Positions 1-10,774 of a stretch of DNA of 64,000 nt are shown here, piece by piece. Origin of the DNA: Rhynchopus sp. YZ270_cl-10 (taxonomy: Eukaryota > Euglenozoa > Diplonemea > Diplonemida > Diplonemidae); the NCBI GenBank assembly GCA_964035575.1, contig OZ037912.1:992001-1056000 (forward strand), read 5' to 3'. The notes below the pieces were generated by a model that worked only from the letters and a program-made list of their open reading frames with translations, made no database searches and was not told where the DNA came from. Position numbers and translations under genes: made by a program. How positions within the stretch are numbered: the first letter of the stretch is position 1; each line of letters starts with the position of its first letter.

Positions 1-90
1 AACACGTCCACCACCCACGTCGTGGCCGGTTACTGGGAGCTTGACGAGGTGGTGCTAGGAGACGACAGTGTGGATGGAATCGAAGGATGA
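1..90 (+). CDS. 3' end of a protein-coding gene (partial)
   Basis: Frame 1 is open from the first base of the window to a TGA at 88-90 and gives 29 residues ending in DDSVDGIEG. Codons are GC-rich at third positions, like the other genes here, and the stop is followed at once by T-rich non-coding DNA. The start lies outside the window. The tail is acidic and I recognise no family. A short open frame alone is weak evidence; the composition break exactly at the stop is the main support. Confidence 0.55.
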   Translation, partial: NTSTTHVVAGYWELDEVVLGDDSVDGIEG

Positions 91-1597
91 TTTTTTTTTT
101 GTTTTTTTTTGTTTTTTTTTACGTTCTTTGTTTTCATTGTGTTTTTTTCCTGTTGAAACTGCGCATTTTCAACACCTACTTTTTTGTCTTTGTTGGTATC
201 CAATAAAGAACCCCAGGTAGGTTGACCTCAAAAAAAAATCTCAGCGACTTGTTTTTTCTTGGGTGGGGTTGTAACAATCTCAGCTTGGGCGGAGTGCAGT
301 ATCTGTCCTCAGATCAGTTTGGAAGCCATCCCGACATCTTTTATGATGTCCCAACTGAGTATTGTCACCACTCATGTACAATTTTTTGTGATGTTGTTCC
401 TGTTGTGACGCTGTGGTGATAAAGACATCGTCGCGGGGGGTTTTTTTTTGTTTTCCCCGTTTCCCTTCACGTTTCCCAAAACCACGTTTCGTAACGTTTC
501 CAACAAAGAAACGCCAACGTTTCCCGTTTCCCAACGTTTCCGTTTCCCAGTTTTTTGGGAAACGTGCGTTTCCCCACGTTTCCTAAAAGCACTGCCCTAG
601 GGGGGGGGGGGGGGGGGGGGGGGGGGTTAGGGGATACGACTCCAGCCATTTTGGCTGGGACCAAACGCACGGAAAATTCATTTGGCATTATCTGGCCATC
701 TCCAAGGCAACTGCGGGTGAAAAACACCCTCAGAGTGGGTCACAGGGGGCCTGTGGGTCGAAAAACGACCCAGAAGCCACCCCAGAATACAAAAAAATGG
801 AAAAAAATAGTGAAAAAACGGCTTTTTTCACGTTTTGGCCACTTTGGGCAAAATAGCGATTTTTCGAGAAAAAAATCAAAAACCGGGATATTTTTTGACA
901 TCACAAAGCCTCCTTTGGCACAAATATACCCCAAAAGTGGCCTGTGAGTCCATTCCAACCTGTTTTGGACATATTTGACACTTTTGGAAGTGTTTTTTTG
1001 GTGTTTTTAGGTCAAAAAAATGCCCAAGACGTCCCCAAGACATCCCCAAGACACTTTGCACACCCCCTGTTACGGTCATATTTTTTTCGTTTTTTTGCCT
1101 GAAACCCCCAAAATACCCCTCCCGGACCCCACATAGTCCCGAATATCCATCACACACCCACTCAGAGTGAGTAGAAGCACCCCAAAAAAAATATTTTTTA
1201 AAGCCCTAAAATTGTGCTTCAGTTTCGGCAGCATCCATGTTGAAGTTGAAGGTTTTAATTTCGTCGATTTTGAGGAAAATTTTGACCAAAAATGGGCCCC
1301 ACGTATAAGGAACCGGGCTCATATTTCTCAAAATTTAAGTGGTCAAAAAATTGTCCAATTTTCCGAAATGACCCCACCGCTGCACGGGCTGAGCCCAAAA
1401 ATGCAAATAAGCCACTTTTTGGTTTCATTGAAATGATGCGGCTGACACTGAGGATTATGGTTTACGGCGTCCCATAGAGGGGGCGAATCCTATTTAATTT
1501 TTTGTTTTCTTGAAATGTGTAATTTCATGTTTTCGCGAAAAATATACGAACTGATCCTACAAGGGTTGAAGGAAGGTGTGTGGAAAACAAACAATAA
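91..1597. other. Gene-free repeat-rich spacer
   Basis: T-rich runs at 91-120 are followed by degenerate repeats of an ACGTTTCC-type motif at 460-590, a run of about 26 G at 601-626, and low-complexity DNA resembling parts of the 7.2-10.0 kb element. A diverged copy of dispersed repeat B lies at about 1340-1412. No convincing coding sequence is seen; the open frames are AT-rich and lack coding-type codon use. Confidence 0.6.
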
Positions 1598-1708
1598 CAA
1601 GAACAACTAATTGCTAAGAAAAAAAACAGGGTGTGCTGTGGAAAACTCCGCGCGATTTTTGAAACCACCATAGCATCCTGGCGATTTTCTGGAGGTGCTG
1701 ATGTGACG

Positions 1709-1925
1709 ATGCCTGGTGCGATCGACGACGTGTTGTCGTCTGTGCATTCTGTGTTCCTTCGGCACTGCTCCGATGACGAAGACGATGCGTGGGAGCCTGT
1801 GGACGACTACGAGCTGGAACATGCCGAGGCCGCCCGAGCGAATGGTTATTGAGCCTGCCGAGACTACGTCCACTAACGCGATCGAGCAGACGGTGCTGGA
1901 CGAAGAGGACAGCCCCACTGTTTGA
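1709..1925 (+). pseudogene. Small acidic coding-like segment, frame-shifted
   Basis: From the ATG at 1709 an acidic peptide of 47 residues reads to a stop at 1852 (contains SDDEDDAWEPVDDYELE). The next frame then continues in the same style (MVIEPAETTSTNAIEQ) to a TGA at 1923-1925. Codon use is GC-rich in both parts. This fits a small gene with one frame change near 1840-1850, an unspotted intron or a sequence error. No family is recognised. It is preceded by a sequence block shared with the 5' region of the WD40 gene and followed within 60 bases by an inverted-repeat element. Confidence 0.4.
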
Positions 1926-1984
1926 AAGTTTCAGATGCAGGCATCCCGGTGGGTCCAGCAGCGTACGAAGAGCGTTTTAGCATA

Positions 1985-2321
1985 CCGTAAAAATATTTAT
2001 TCTGGGCCGGAACAAAACTGGAACACCCCAAAAAATCGTCGATTGTTCCAGTTTTGTTCCGTACCAGCATTGTTTTGGGGGGGGGGTATCCGTGCCTTGT
2101 CAAAAAAAACGAGGAGTGCGACGATTTTTTTTTTTTTGCCCAAAGATGCACTATGCACCTGGGTGGGGTGGGAATGGGGATAAAAATTCTACCCCAACAG
2201 AACTGTTCTGGGCCGGAACAAAACTGGGACACCCCCAAAAACCCCAAGTGTTCCAGTTTTGTTCCGGTCCAGTATACTTCTGTCTCAGAATAGTTACAGC
2301 CCAGAATAAATATTTTTACGG
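1985..2321. mobile_element. MITE with 23-bp perfect TIRs and TA target duplication
   Basis: The ends 1985-2007 and 2299-2321 are perfect inverted repeats (starting CCGTAAAAATATTT) and each is flanked by TA (1983-1984 and 2322-2323). Inside each end lies a second hairpin built from GGAACAAAACTGG and its complement. At 337 bp it has no coding capacity. TA duplication suggests Tc1/mariner-type mobilisation, which is inference. Confidence 0.75.
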
Positions 2322-2514
2322 TACCTGCAGAAGAGCAGAATGCTGGCGTGTTGTAGATTATATCTTTTCAGAGTGGAGTTCCACAGCACACCCCGTTTTT
2401 TTTCCGATAGCAATTACTTGTTTTTTTTTGAGACAACTGCCTTGCAAAGGTTGTAGGGGAGGAAATGAAAACATATCTGAGTTGTGTGGAGCGTTTTACG
2501 GTCTGCGGGATGAC

Positions 2515-2567
2515 ACCCGATGACGGCCGATGACGCCCGATGACGGCCGATGACAGCACGATGACGA
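2515..2567 (+). repeat. Short GATGACG decamer repeat
   Basis: About five imperfect copies of GATGACGCCC or GATGACGGCC lie 20 bases before the large 8-bp array. A related GATGACGCAC run (20738-20790) lies before the array at 20.8 kb. Confidence 0.7.
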
Positions 2568-2588
2568 TTTTTTTATTTTTTCCCCTTT

Positions 2589-3140
2589 GTACTATGGTAC
2601 TATGGTACTATGGTACTATGGTACTATGGTACTATGGTACTATGGTACTATGGTACTATGGTACTATGGTACTATGGTACTATGGTACTATGGTACTATG
2701 GTACTATGGTACTATGGTACTATGGTACTATGGTACTATGGTACTATGGTACTATGGTACTATGGTACTATGGTACTATGGTACTATGGTACTATGGTAC
2801 TATGGTACTATGGTACTATGGTACTATGGTACTATGGTACTATGGTACTATGGTACTATGGTACTATGGTACTATGGTACTATGGTACTATGGTACTATG
2901 GTACTATGGTACTATGGTACTATGGTACTATGGTACTATGGTACTATGGTACTATGGTACTATGGTACTATGGTACTATGGTACTATGGTACTATGGTAC
3001 TATGGTACTATGGTACTATGGTACTATGGTACTATGGTACTATGGTACTATGGTACTATGGTACTATGGTACTATGGTACTATGGTACTATGGTACTATG
3101 GTACTATGGTACTATGGTACTATGGTACTATGGTACTATG
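2589..3140 (+). repeat. Microsatellite, 8-bp unit GTACTATG, 69 copies
   Basis: The stretch is 552 bp, exactly 69 units, with no interruption that I can see. Because 8 is not a multiple of 3 and the unit has no stop in any frame, all three + frames are open and give the spurious peptide repeat WYYGTMVL. The same unit forms the 138-copy array at 21.4 kb. Confidence 0.97.
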
Positions 3141-3470
3141 AATCAAAGAAAAACATTGCGAGTCGTCTTCAACAATATTATTTTCCCCCCCTCTGTATGA
3201 GTGCATACTTTCAGCACTCACGGCCCCTTGAGAGGAACAGCATCCGTCAGACGTGTTCATGGTATTGACCAGGTATGGCTATTTACTACACCACTTTGTC
3301 ATTCAACAACGAAATTCTAAAACACCTTGGTGTTTTAGTCTTTACTCAAGATATGTGCGCCACACAACACGACACACACCCACACACACGTCCTGGACTG
3401 GTAGGTGGCGCTTCCTGAAGCCCTATGAAGATACCTGAGAGTAAAACGTCACCCCCCTTTTTCCCCTTTT

Positions 3471-3925
3471 GAATAAATTTCGGAAAAATGGACAAGTTCT
3501 TGATTGATACAAATTTTGGTCGTTACCACTAGTGAGTTGCTCACAAGGTTAAATGGAACTCTGATTGTGGGCACACTTTGACGTGAACCGCTCCCACACC
3601 ACCCCCTCACTTTGAGGGAGGTCTGCTTATAGCGGGGAAATAAAAAAGAACCCAGTGGACCTACCACCCGTTTTGCCTCCTGGTGCAGGGCCTGCAGGGC
3701 CAGCACATCCACATCCAAAGCGGAATCACCTGAATTGAGCATGGTCATGTCTTCTGTAGGGTCGAAGTCGCTCTCGCAGTCCTCTCTCTCCTCGTCTGGC
3801 ACTTCCTTACCCACCTGTTAATAATTTGCTCCAAGGGAATTTGTGCAAAACCAAGAACTTGTCCAATTCTGCAAATTGACCCCACCACATGTGCGGACGG
3901 ATTCCAAAAAATGCAACTAGAGACG
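3471..3925. repeat. Inverted copies of dispersed repeat B around a coding-like exon
   Basis: Part of repeat B lies at about 3477-3504 (GGACAAGTTCTTG, + strand) and a fuller copy in the other orientation at 3850-3920 (AAGAACTTGTCC followed by TTGACCCCACCAC). They bracket the minus-strand exon at 3665-3813. Other copies lie near 1340, 4430, 10130, 37840, 45290, 45490 and 45660. Confidence 0.6.
3665..3813 (-). pseudogene. Isolated coding-like exon on the minus strand
   Basis: Read on the minus strand, about 149 bases encode an acidic peptide (contains EVPDEEREDCESDFDPTED and VDVLALQALHQEAKRV) with strongly GC-ending codons, unlike the AT-rich surroundings. It is bounded by an acceptor-like TTAACAG on its 5' side and a donor-like GTAGGT on its 3' side. 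Partner exons were not found and all secure genes run the other way. I read it as an exon captured between inverted copies of repeat B; a real minus-strand gene with long introns is the alternative. Confidence 0.4.
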
Positions 3926-4104
3926 TTTTCATCTGTTCACCCTACCCCTCTTTTTTAAGGTGACTAAGCACAAGAGGCTGAGGATCACCTTACAAACTTT
4001 TCTCTTTTTATGTTCCCACGAAATTATCGCGTTATTCACAGTCATCATCATTAATGATCGCACAACAAATAAGTTACCCTTTTCCAACAGAGCCCCCACT
4101 ATAA

Positions 4105-5200
4105 CTTTATTTAACACGCAAATTAAAATTACCTATTCGAATTTTTATACAGTAGTTATTTTGCGATATTTCACTTATTTGGGGTGTCGACAAGGGGGGT
4201 CGGAACTGGGCAGTCACGAACAACCACGAAAAATCACAAAGAATCATTTTTCTTCTTTGTGATTCTTTGCGACAGGTCGTGCTTTTTTGTGATTTTTTAT
4301 GATCTTTTGTGATTTTTTGTGATTTTTTGTGATCGGCATATTTTGAGATGAGCTTTTTTTTGTCCCACTCTGGGTCTGTGTATGCTGTGTATACTGTGTA
4401 TACTGTATACTGCGGAAATTGACCAAAAACGAGAACTTGTCCATTTCGGCGAATTGACCCCACCACTGGCCGGACGGATTCCGGAAATGCAAATACCGCC
4501 GTTTAAAAGCTTCACCAACGAAAACAAAAAAATATTTTTCCAACACATGGATGCCCCAAAACGGCATGACAACTGGTAGAAAACACGGTAGGGAATCGGT
4601 TATGCAGCCACGCCGAAAAAGTTCAATTTTAAGCAAAACTTACACACACTTACATACAACTGAGCACAACTGAGCATTACTGAGCACAATTACACCACAA
4701 TTACAGCACAATTACAGCGGCCCAAAACGGTTCACTTTTGTGATTTTTTGTGATTTTTCGTGATTTTTTGTGATCGACAGAATTTGAAAATATTTTTTGT
4801 GAATATTTTTTTCCGCACCCCCCTGTCGCCCTCCCTTTTTTTCTTGTTTCCACAAAGGAGTGTTAGCCAAAAGAGACACAAGATAGTAAGGCTAGATACT
4901 CAACAAAGTTTAATGCAATCTTGCTTGTCGTTACCTTTTGCAGTTAACATCAAACTAAAATGCTTTTTTCGGCAAAAAAACAAAAGCCAAAGCAATACAG
5001 AGAGAACCAGCCAATTTTTCAAACATACAAACGATCTTTCGATCCCCCCTGTCGCCACCCCATTATTTTAATTTTCGATGCTCGTGAGCTCAATTTGCCT
5101 CGCTGCGCTCGGCAAATTAACCACACTCGCATCGAAAATTAATGCGTGAAATTATCGCAAAATATAACTACTGTATAAAAAATCGAATAAATAGATACTT
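4105..5200. mobile_element. Inverted-repeat element with embedded hairpins
   Basis: About 4121-4200 matches the reverse complement of about 5040-5200 (shared core TATACAGTAGTTAT, then TTTGCGATA and TTTCAC). The right arm carries an extra 75-base hairpin at 5070-5145. The interior holds GTGATTTTTTGTGATTTT repeats at 4225-4335 and 4738-4782 and a copy of repeat B at 4428-4500. No open frame of note. I could not fix the outer ends or a target duplication. It stops about 55 bases short of the GNAT start codon. Confidence 0.5.
5070..5145. repeat. Long hairpin with loop TCGCTGCGCTC
   Basis: An imperfect stem of about 30 bp (outer AATTTTCGATGC, inner CAATTTGCC) closes an 11-base loop TCGCTGCGCTC. 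The same loop recurs with different stems at 14.9, 61.75, 62.6 and 63.2 kb. Confidence 0.7.
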
Positions 5201-5255
5201 TTTTTCCCCCTCAGTTTTCCTCCTCTGTGTTTCGCACATCCTCCTGTCGCACAAC

Positions 5256-5798
5256 ATGGTCACAATACGCAAGGCCTCGTGCGATGAAGCCGCGACGTAC
5301 CTGTGTGCCCTTATGTCGGCCGAAGACGAAGAGGTGCAGTTTAACATCGACGGTGGTCAATTCGGTCGCCCCGTCACAGTGGACGGCATACATAAGAAAT
5401 GGGCCGGGTGGGAGAAGTGGGTGTTGGAGAACAGACGCAGAGAGACGGTGCAGCATGAGGTACTTTTCGGCGAGATAGACGGAGTGCCATGTGGCTACAT
5501 GGAGCTGAACGTGTGCCGGTCGGTGGGCGAGGACCCTGTGAACGATCATTGTGGAACACGGTTGTTTGGGTTGATCGCGTACGTAATTGTGCAGAAGGAT
5601 AAGCGGTCTCAGGGTATAGGTTCGGAAATGATACGCAGTGCTGCTCTCCGTGCACTAGATTTCGGTGCTGAGCTGGTGGTGATGAACGTCCATCAGGATA
5701 ATGTACGAGCAAAGGCCCTCTATCACAAGATAGGGTTCACGGACACCCCTGTCCATCACAGCCATCACGACGTAGTGGAGTTCGTGCGTAAAGTCTGA
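5256..5798 (+). CDS. GNAT-family N-acetyltransferase
   Basis: This 180-residue protein would transfer an acetyl group from acetyl-CoA to an amine; the substrate cannot be read from sequence. It has the GNAT acetyl-CoA loop (KDKRSQGIGSEMI, about residues 114-126), a preceding beta strand (LFGLIAYVIVQ) and the following MNVHQDNVRAKALYHKIGF segment (143-161), typical of the fold's C-terminal half. Length is normal for a single-domain GNAT. I chose the ATG at 5256: the frame is open further upstream, but that part is AT-rich, and a pyrimidine tract with CAG (about 5200-5215) gives a good trans-splice acceptor 40 bases before it. No signal peptide or membrane segment. It stands alone between repeat elements. 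Confidence 0.9.
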   Translation: MVTIRKASCDEAATYLCALMSAEDEEVQFNIDGGQFGRPVTVDGIHKKWAGWEKWVLENRRRETVQHEVLFGEIDGVPCGYMELNVCRSVGEDPVNDHCGTRLFGLIAYVIVQKDKRSQGIGSEMIRSAALRALDFGAELVVMNVHQDNVRAKALYHKIGFTDTPVHHSHHDVVEFVRKV

Positions 5799-7207
5799 AG
5801 AAAACCGGCCGCACTGTGATACACGGAGGGCTTTGTCGTGTTATGCAAGGCCTCCCCTTACTTTCCCCCCCTTCCCTTGCCCCTTTCCTTTGTCTTTGTT
5901 TTTTCTTTTGACTGTGGGATAATAGGGTATGTACCGGGCCTCTTGGGAGCCGTTGGGGACACTCGTGGGAGATTCCAGGTCGAAGTGGGAATGGTATCAA
6001 TGATCCCCTTTGAAAAAAAAGAAACAAGGCAACAACAAGATTTCAGGAACAGCAGACCAGAGCCAGACTAGGAGACACCTACTCTGACACAAGGCCTCTC
6101 ACCTCACTAGTGTTTGATAAGTAAAATGAATAAACAAAAAGCCAGTGTATAAAAAAAAAAAACTTTTGGACAGTGGAGATTGCACAACTGTGGCAACACA
6201 ACCGAGGCAACTACACTACTCCAACAATTTATCAAAAAAAAGTATATCGTTCAATAATCTCGTTCATTTAAGAAAAGAAAGTATATTGGTGTGATTCAGG
6301 GGGTACGGAGAACCCACGGACAACCCACGGAAGAACCACGGGGGAACCACGGAGAACTGTTTCAGGCTATATTAAGATTTGCGGAGCACCTTCGGGAGAA
6401 CCACGGGGGAACCACGGAGAATCCGTTTGGGTGATCACACCATATATGAAATAATAATCTCAAAAAAAATCTGAAAACGTAGCGGAGAGGCTGTCGAGGA
6501 CATGTCAAGGACATGCCAATATGGATCCCCTCCGGATCACCACTATTTTTCAATTTTACCTTTAACTGGCCATGATAACAGGTAGGTATGCTCCTGCAGT
6601 GGTGTTCTGTAAGAAGGCACACTTGGCCAGTTTTGGGAAGTCTTTGTACTTCAAATCACATTTTTGTAAACTGTAAACGGGTCGCGATGAGGTAGTCTGT
6701 ACCCAACATTCCCAGGTCTTCCTCCTTATGTGCTCAAAGAAAGCGTGCAAATGAAAATATTATTTTTTCCACAAGAATCGCTACTATTGTCAGGTATTAT
6801 GTCAATTTTGTTTCGCGTTTGTCGTTCTGCAGAGGCACAATTGTCGATGAAAATAGTGGTATCGCCCTTTGTTCATGGCAGTTAGTATCGACCGATTTTT
6901 TTTTTGTGTGTACCAAAGCGATATCGTGTGTTTATCTTCTGTTCCCCTTGTTTTGACTCTCTTTTGCTGAAGAGTCTTTTTGTTGCAACAAACAGGCGAA
7001 CATTTACCACTCTCTTTTGCTGAGGTGTGCGCATTGTTCTTGTCTGATGCCTTTGCGTACTATGGCAATAAGTGCATTGCATCCGAGAGGACGTTTTATT
7101 ACTACACCCAACGCGTTAGAAAGGGGAAAAAGGACACAACTGATCCTACAGGGGTTGAAGGAGGGGTGTGTGCAGAGATTTTTTTAGGGACCGGTTTTTT
7201 TTGAGCT
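5799..7207. other. Spacer with short repeats and weak coding relics
   Basis: Copies of ACCACGGGGGAACCACGG and variants lie at 6305-6425. On the minus strand 6562-6750 reads a cysteine-containing peptide (FPKLAKCAFLQNTTAGAYLP) that looks like a relic of an unidentified gene. On the + strand about 6980-7140 shows a similar weak fragment (ASERTFYYYTQRVRKG). Neither can be assigned to a family. The sequence ACTGATCCTACA with GGGTTGAAGGA near 7140 recurs near 1553. Confidence 0.4.
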
Positions 7208-7452
7208 TAGGGGGGGTGTAGGGGGTGCGATGAGGCCGTTTTTTCTGTAACACACCCGAAAAATTCATAAAAAGTGTAAAAAAAATCAGTCGATAACACA
7301 AAATCACCCCAGGAAACACATTTGGTGGACTATTCCTTACTTTTTGGTGCCTTTTTGGCACTTTCTGGCACTTTCCCCCAGGCCTCAGCCTAACTGGGGG
7401 GTAGGCAGGCCAACACGGATTAGGGGTGGTGGGTCCCCCCCCCCCCCCCCCC

Positions 7453-8650
7453 TAGGGGAGGGTCACTGCACGTTAAATCTCTCGATAAATGCGATTTTTC
7501 CGATTTTGATCCTCAGAACCGCAGAAGTCCCCGAAAACTATACCAAACCACCTAGGGGACCCAAAAAACGCACCAGCGCCCCAGTTTTGACACAGAAACA
7601 CTCAGATAATGCCTGAAATGCAATTTTAAAAGAGTGCCTACAGAACTTGTACCTGCCCACCCCTGTAGATAGAGCAACTCACACATCCATCACGCCTCAG
7701 TGTGAGCCAGGGGCCAGAAAAGCCCCCAAAGCCACATATTTTCACCCCAGAACCTATCCCGAGGGGTACCCAGCCTGTTTCGGGGTGTTTAGAGGGACTT
7801 GGTGGAACTTAGAACCATGTTTCAAAAAGGGTACAAGTACTGTGCCAAGGGTTTGCCCTCTCAAGGGACCAAGTATTTGTACCCTTTTTGAAACATGGTT
7901 CTAAGTTCCACCAAGTCCCTCTAAACACCCCGAAACAGGCTGGGTACCCCTCGGGATAGGTTCTGGGGTGAAAATATGTGGCTTTGGGGGCTTTTCTGGC
8001 CCCTGGCTCACACTGAGGCGTGATGGATGTGTGAGTTGCTCTATCTACAGGGGGGGTGGGCAGGTACAAGTTGGTGGTCACTTTTAAAAAACGCAAAAAA
8101 GTCGCTCAGAAGTGGTCAAAAGTGCCCAAAACCGGGCGGAATTCGATTTTTGGGGTCCAAATGGGCCTATGGTGTGGTTTTTTTTGACCTCAGGGGGTAT
8201 TTTTTGATTTATTGCCTACTTCACGCTTTTTGACGGCTTCAGATACCTTAGGGTGGGAAAACCCTTGGCACAGTACTTGTACCCTTTTTGAAACATGGTT
8301 CTAAGTTCCACCAAGTCCCTCTAAACACCCCGAAACAGGCTGGGTACCCCTCGGGATAGGTTCTGGGGTGAAAATATGTGGCTTTGGGGGCTTTTCTGGC
8401 CCCTGGCCCACACTGAGGCGTGATGAATGTGTGATTTGCTCTATCTACGGGGGGTGGGCAGGTACAAGTTCTGTAGGCATTTTTTAAAAATTGCATTTCA
8501 GGCATCATCTGAGTGTTTCTGTGTCAAAACTGGGGCGCTGGTGCGTTTTTTGGGTCCCCTAGGTGGTTTGGTATAGTTTTCGGGGACTTCTGCGGTTCTG
8601 AGGATCAAAATCGGAAAAATCGCATTTATCGAGTACAGTGACCCTCCCCT

Positions 8651-8654
<4 letters not shown>
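7453..8654. repeat. Inverted repeat with 0.4-kb arms plus a third partial copy
   Basis: Bases 7453-7852 match the reverse complement of 8261-8654 almost perfectly. A third, inverted partial copy lies between them at about 7872-8072, so the unit occurs three times. C-runs sit outside the left arm (about 7437-7452) and outside the right arm (8653-8684). Confidence 0.9.
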
Positions 8655-8686
<32 letters not shown>

Positions 8687-9089
8687 TGTACACGGTTGTA
8701 CAGGGGCTGGGCCGAAGAAAAATTTTTCCAACCAATTTTTGCCCACAAAAAATCGAAAAAAAAACATTTTTTTTTCGATTCTCCTGTGTCTGTGCGTGCT
8801 GTGATGGGGTCATTTCGCGCTCAGAAATGAGTATTTTTGACCCAAAATACATGTGTCAGTTTTGGACTGAAAATTTCAAAAATCGTGTAAAAACTGACAC
8901 ATGTATTTTGGGTCAAAAATACTCATTTCTGAGCGCGAAATGACCCCATCACAGCACGCACAGACACAGGAGAATCGAAAAAAAAAATTTTTTTTTTCGA
9001 TTTTTTGTGGGCAAAAATTGGTCGGAAAAATTTTTCTTCGGCCCACCCCCTGTGTAACTGTGTACAGAGGTGGGGGGGGGGGGGGGGGG
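8653..9089. repeat. Near-perfect palindrome, about 180-bp arms, flanked by C and G runs
   Basis: Arms 8684-8863 and 8889-9069 are reverse complements with few mismatches around a spacer of about 25 bases. The flanking homopolymers are also mirrored: about 32 C before (8653-8684) and about 18 G after (9072-9089), so the symmetry extends to over 400 bp. The arms hold an A/T block and the motif GGGGTCATTTCGCGC. Confidence 0.93.
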
Positions 9090-10036
9090 TACCACCCACC
9101 CCCCAAGGCCAACATCGGCCGAAAAATTACCCAGAGGCCTGAACTTTCCCCCCCCCCCGATTTTTTGACACTTTTTGTCGCATTTTCACCCAATTTCCCT
9201 CTTTTCTAAGGGGATTTGATACAGGGCGATTTATCAAAAAATTCAAAAATTTAAAATAGTCCAAAACAAGAGGAAAAGTGGATTTTTCCAGTCATATGTG
9301 TGCACAGAGTGATTTCCGTGGGGTTTTGGGCCAAAAGTCCATTTTTCTTTAGGTCTTTGCTGAAAATTTTGAATTTTTTTTATACACAAAAACCACATTT
9401 TGGCCGGGAGGAGAAAGTGTTGCAAAAGTGTTGCAAGAGGGTTTTTTGACTTGCAGGCACCAAAATCGACCAAAAAGTGGTCGCAAATATGATTTTCCAC
9501 CCCTCCTGGGGTGGGGAGGGTAACTCCTGGGGGTTTTTGTGACCTCTGTGGACCTTTGGGTGGAGTTTTTTGGGTTCTCAGGTACGGAACAAGTCTGGAA
9601 ACTACTAATGTATAGGTGATTTTTAGCGTTGCACCCGACGAAACACCTCTTGGAGACCCAACCTGGACCCCTAAAAGTCACAAAAACCACATAATTCCAC
9701 CCTGGGACCCCATATGAGGGCGAATGGAGTGGTTTTTTGGTGTTTGGAGGGTTTTCTGGGGGCTCGGGAGAGTATTTTCGAAAGTGTTGCATTTCGGCCA
9801 AGACGTGTTACATTTTTGTTACATGTTTTTCGTGATTTTTTCAGAAAAAATGCATTTCTTTTGGGTAGGAAAGCTCCTGTGGTGATCGTCCGGTATTTTA
9901 CTGGGATATTTTGCTGGTCCCCAGGCGGATTTGCGGCCAGGTACGCCCTTTTTAGTGGGATTTTTGACCTAAATTTCAAAAAAATGGGTTTGTTACACTA
10001 ATTCCTTAAGGATTTCTACTACGGTTGCACCCCCTA

Positions 10037-10774
10037 TAGGGGGGGTGAGATGTTTTTTTTTGGTCAAAAAAAAAAATTTCGCGCGCTTCGCGCGCGAAGA
10101 CCCTGGAGAAGCTAGTTTGTGGGAGTTTTGGAATCCGTCCGCGCTGTGGTGGGGTCAATTTGACGAAACGGGCAAGTTCTTGCTTTGGTCAAAATGGGTG
10201 TAAGGTAAAGGGGCCAGTGAAAACATAGAGGATAATACGAGGGTGAAATGGGTCAAGGGCTGCCCGCCGCAGGCGGAAAATTTTAATATCATGCACTTTT
10301 TTGGGGTCAGCAACGAGTACCATGTCATGGGAAGAGTGGGATGCTAGCTTGCGCCGCAGGCGCACGGTACGCTACTTTTATTGTTTCGCCACTTCCTTTT
10401 TATCATTCCCCGTTGGGTTCTACGAGTTCCGTCCGTCAAATGCTAGAAACACTTGTATGTCTTTGGAAAACACGCCCACCCTCTAACTTGCTCCCCGAAT
10501 CACCCAGTTCACAAGCATTCTCACCCCCCCAAGAAAACTCAAAAAAAATCGTGAGAGGGGGTGAAACCCCCCCTCACCCCCCCTAAAAAAAAACTCTGGG
10601 TGTGTGGGAAAAAGCAAGAAAAATACAAAAATAAACTAATTGCCAACGTAAAAAAGAACAGCGTCTTGCTGGTGGAAAAACCCTGCGCCCGATTTTTGGA
10701 AATTCATAGCGACCCATTCATTTCCCCCCCTTCTTCTTCTTCTTTCCTCTGCTCCACAATACCACCCCTTTAAG
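10037..10774. other. Spacer with repeat B, mini-hairpins and the WD40 gene leader
   Basis: A copy of repeat B lies at about 10128-10210 in reverse orientation. GC-rich mini-hairpins with 3-base loops occur at about 10080 (GCGCGC-TTC-GCGCGC), 10263 (CCGCC-GCA-GGCGG) and 10350 (TGCGCC-GCA-GGCGCA); the last is followed by ACGGTACGCTACTTTTATT, shared with 18.9 kb. The end (10640-10774) is a pyrimidine-rich leader with an AG directly before the start codon. Confidence 0.6.

Larger units (their letters stand above)
1598..2430. repeat. Inverted pair of a 45-bp sequence flanking a small ORF and a MITE
   Basis: Bases about 1598-1645 (core ACTAATTGCTAAG, then an A-run and GGGTGTGCTGTGGAA) recur in reverse orientation at about 2384-2430. 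A weaker relative of the same block lies upstream of the WD40 gene at 10636-10715. The pair could be the ends of a mobile element enclosing 1646-2383, or a duplicated 5' region. I could not define a target duplication. Confidence 0.45.
7219..10036. mobile_element. 2.8-kb foldback element with 11-bp target duplication
   Basis: The element begins TAGGGGGTGC at 7219 and ends with the complement GCACCCCCTA at 10036, and is flanked on both sides by TAGGGGGGGTG (7208-7218 and 10037-10047). A second matching block (TGTAACA) lies inside both ends. Duplications of 9-11 bp are typical of Mutator-like elements, but no transposase is present, so family assignment is inference. The interior consists of two nested giant inverted repeats and homopolymer tracts. 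Diverged relatives of its right half lie at 30590-31200. The G-rich duplication could partly be chance. Confidence 0.65.

Noticed and set aside
555-947. 130-residue open frame across the G-run at 0.6 kb
   Set aside because: Polyglycine from a homopolymer and AT-rich low-complexity sequence; no coding composition.
2540-3268. 242-residue open frame over the first GTACTATG array
   Set aside because: Same artefact of a stop-free tandem repeat.
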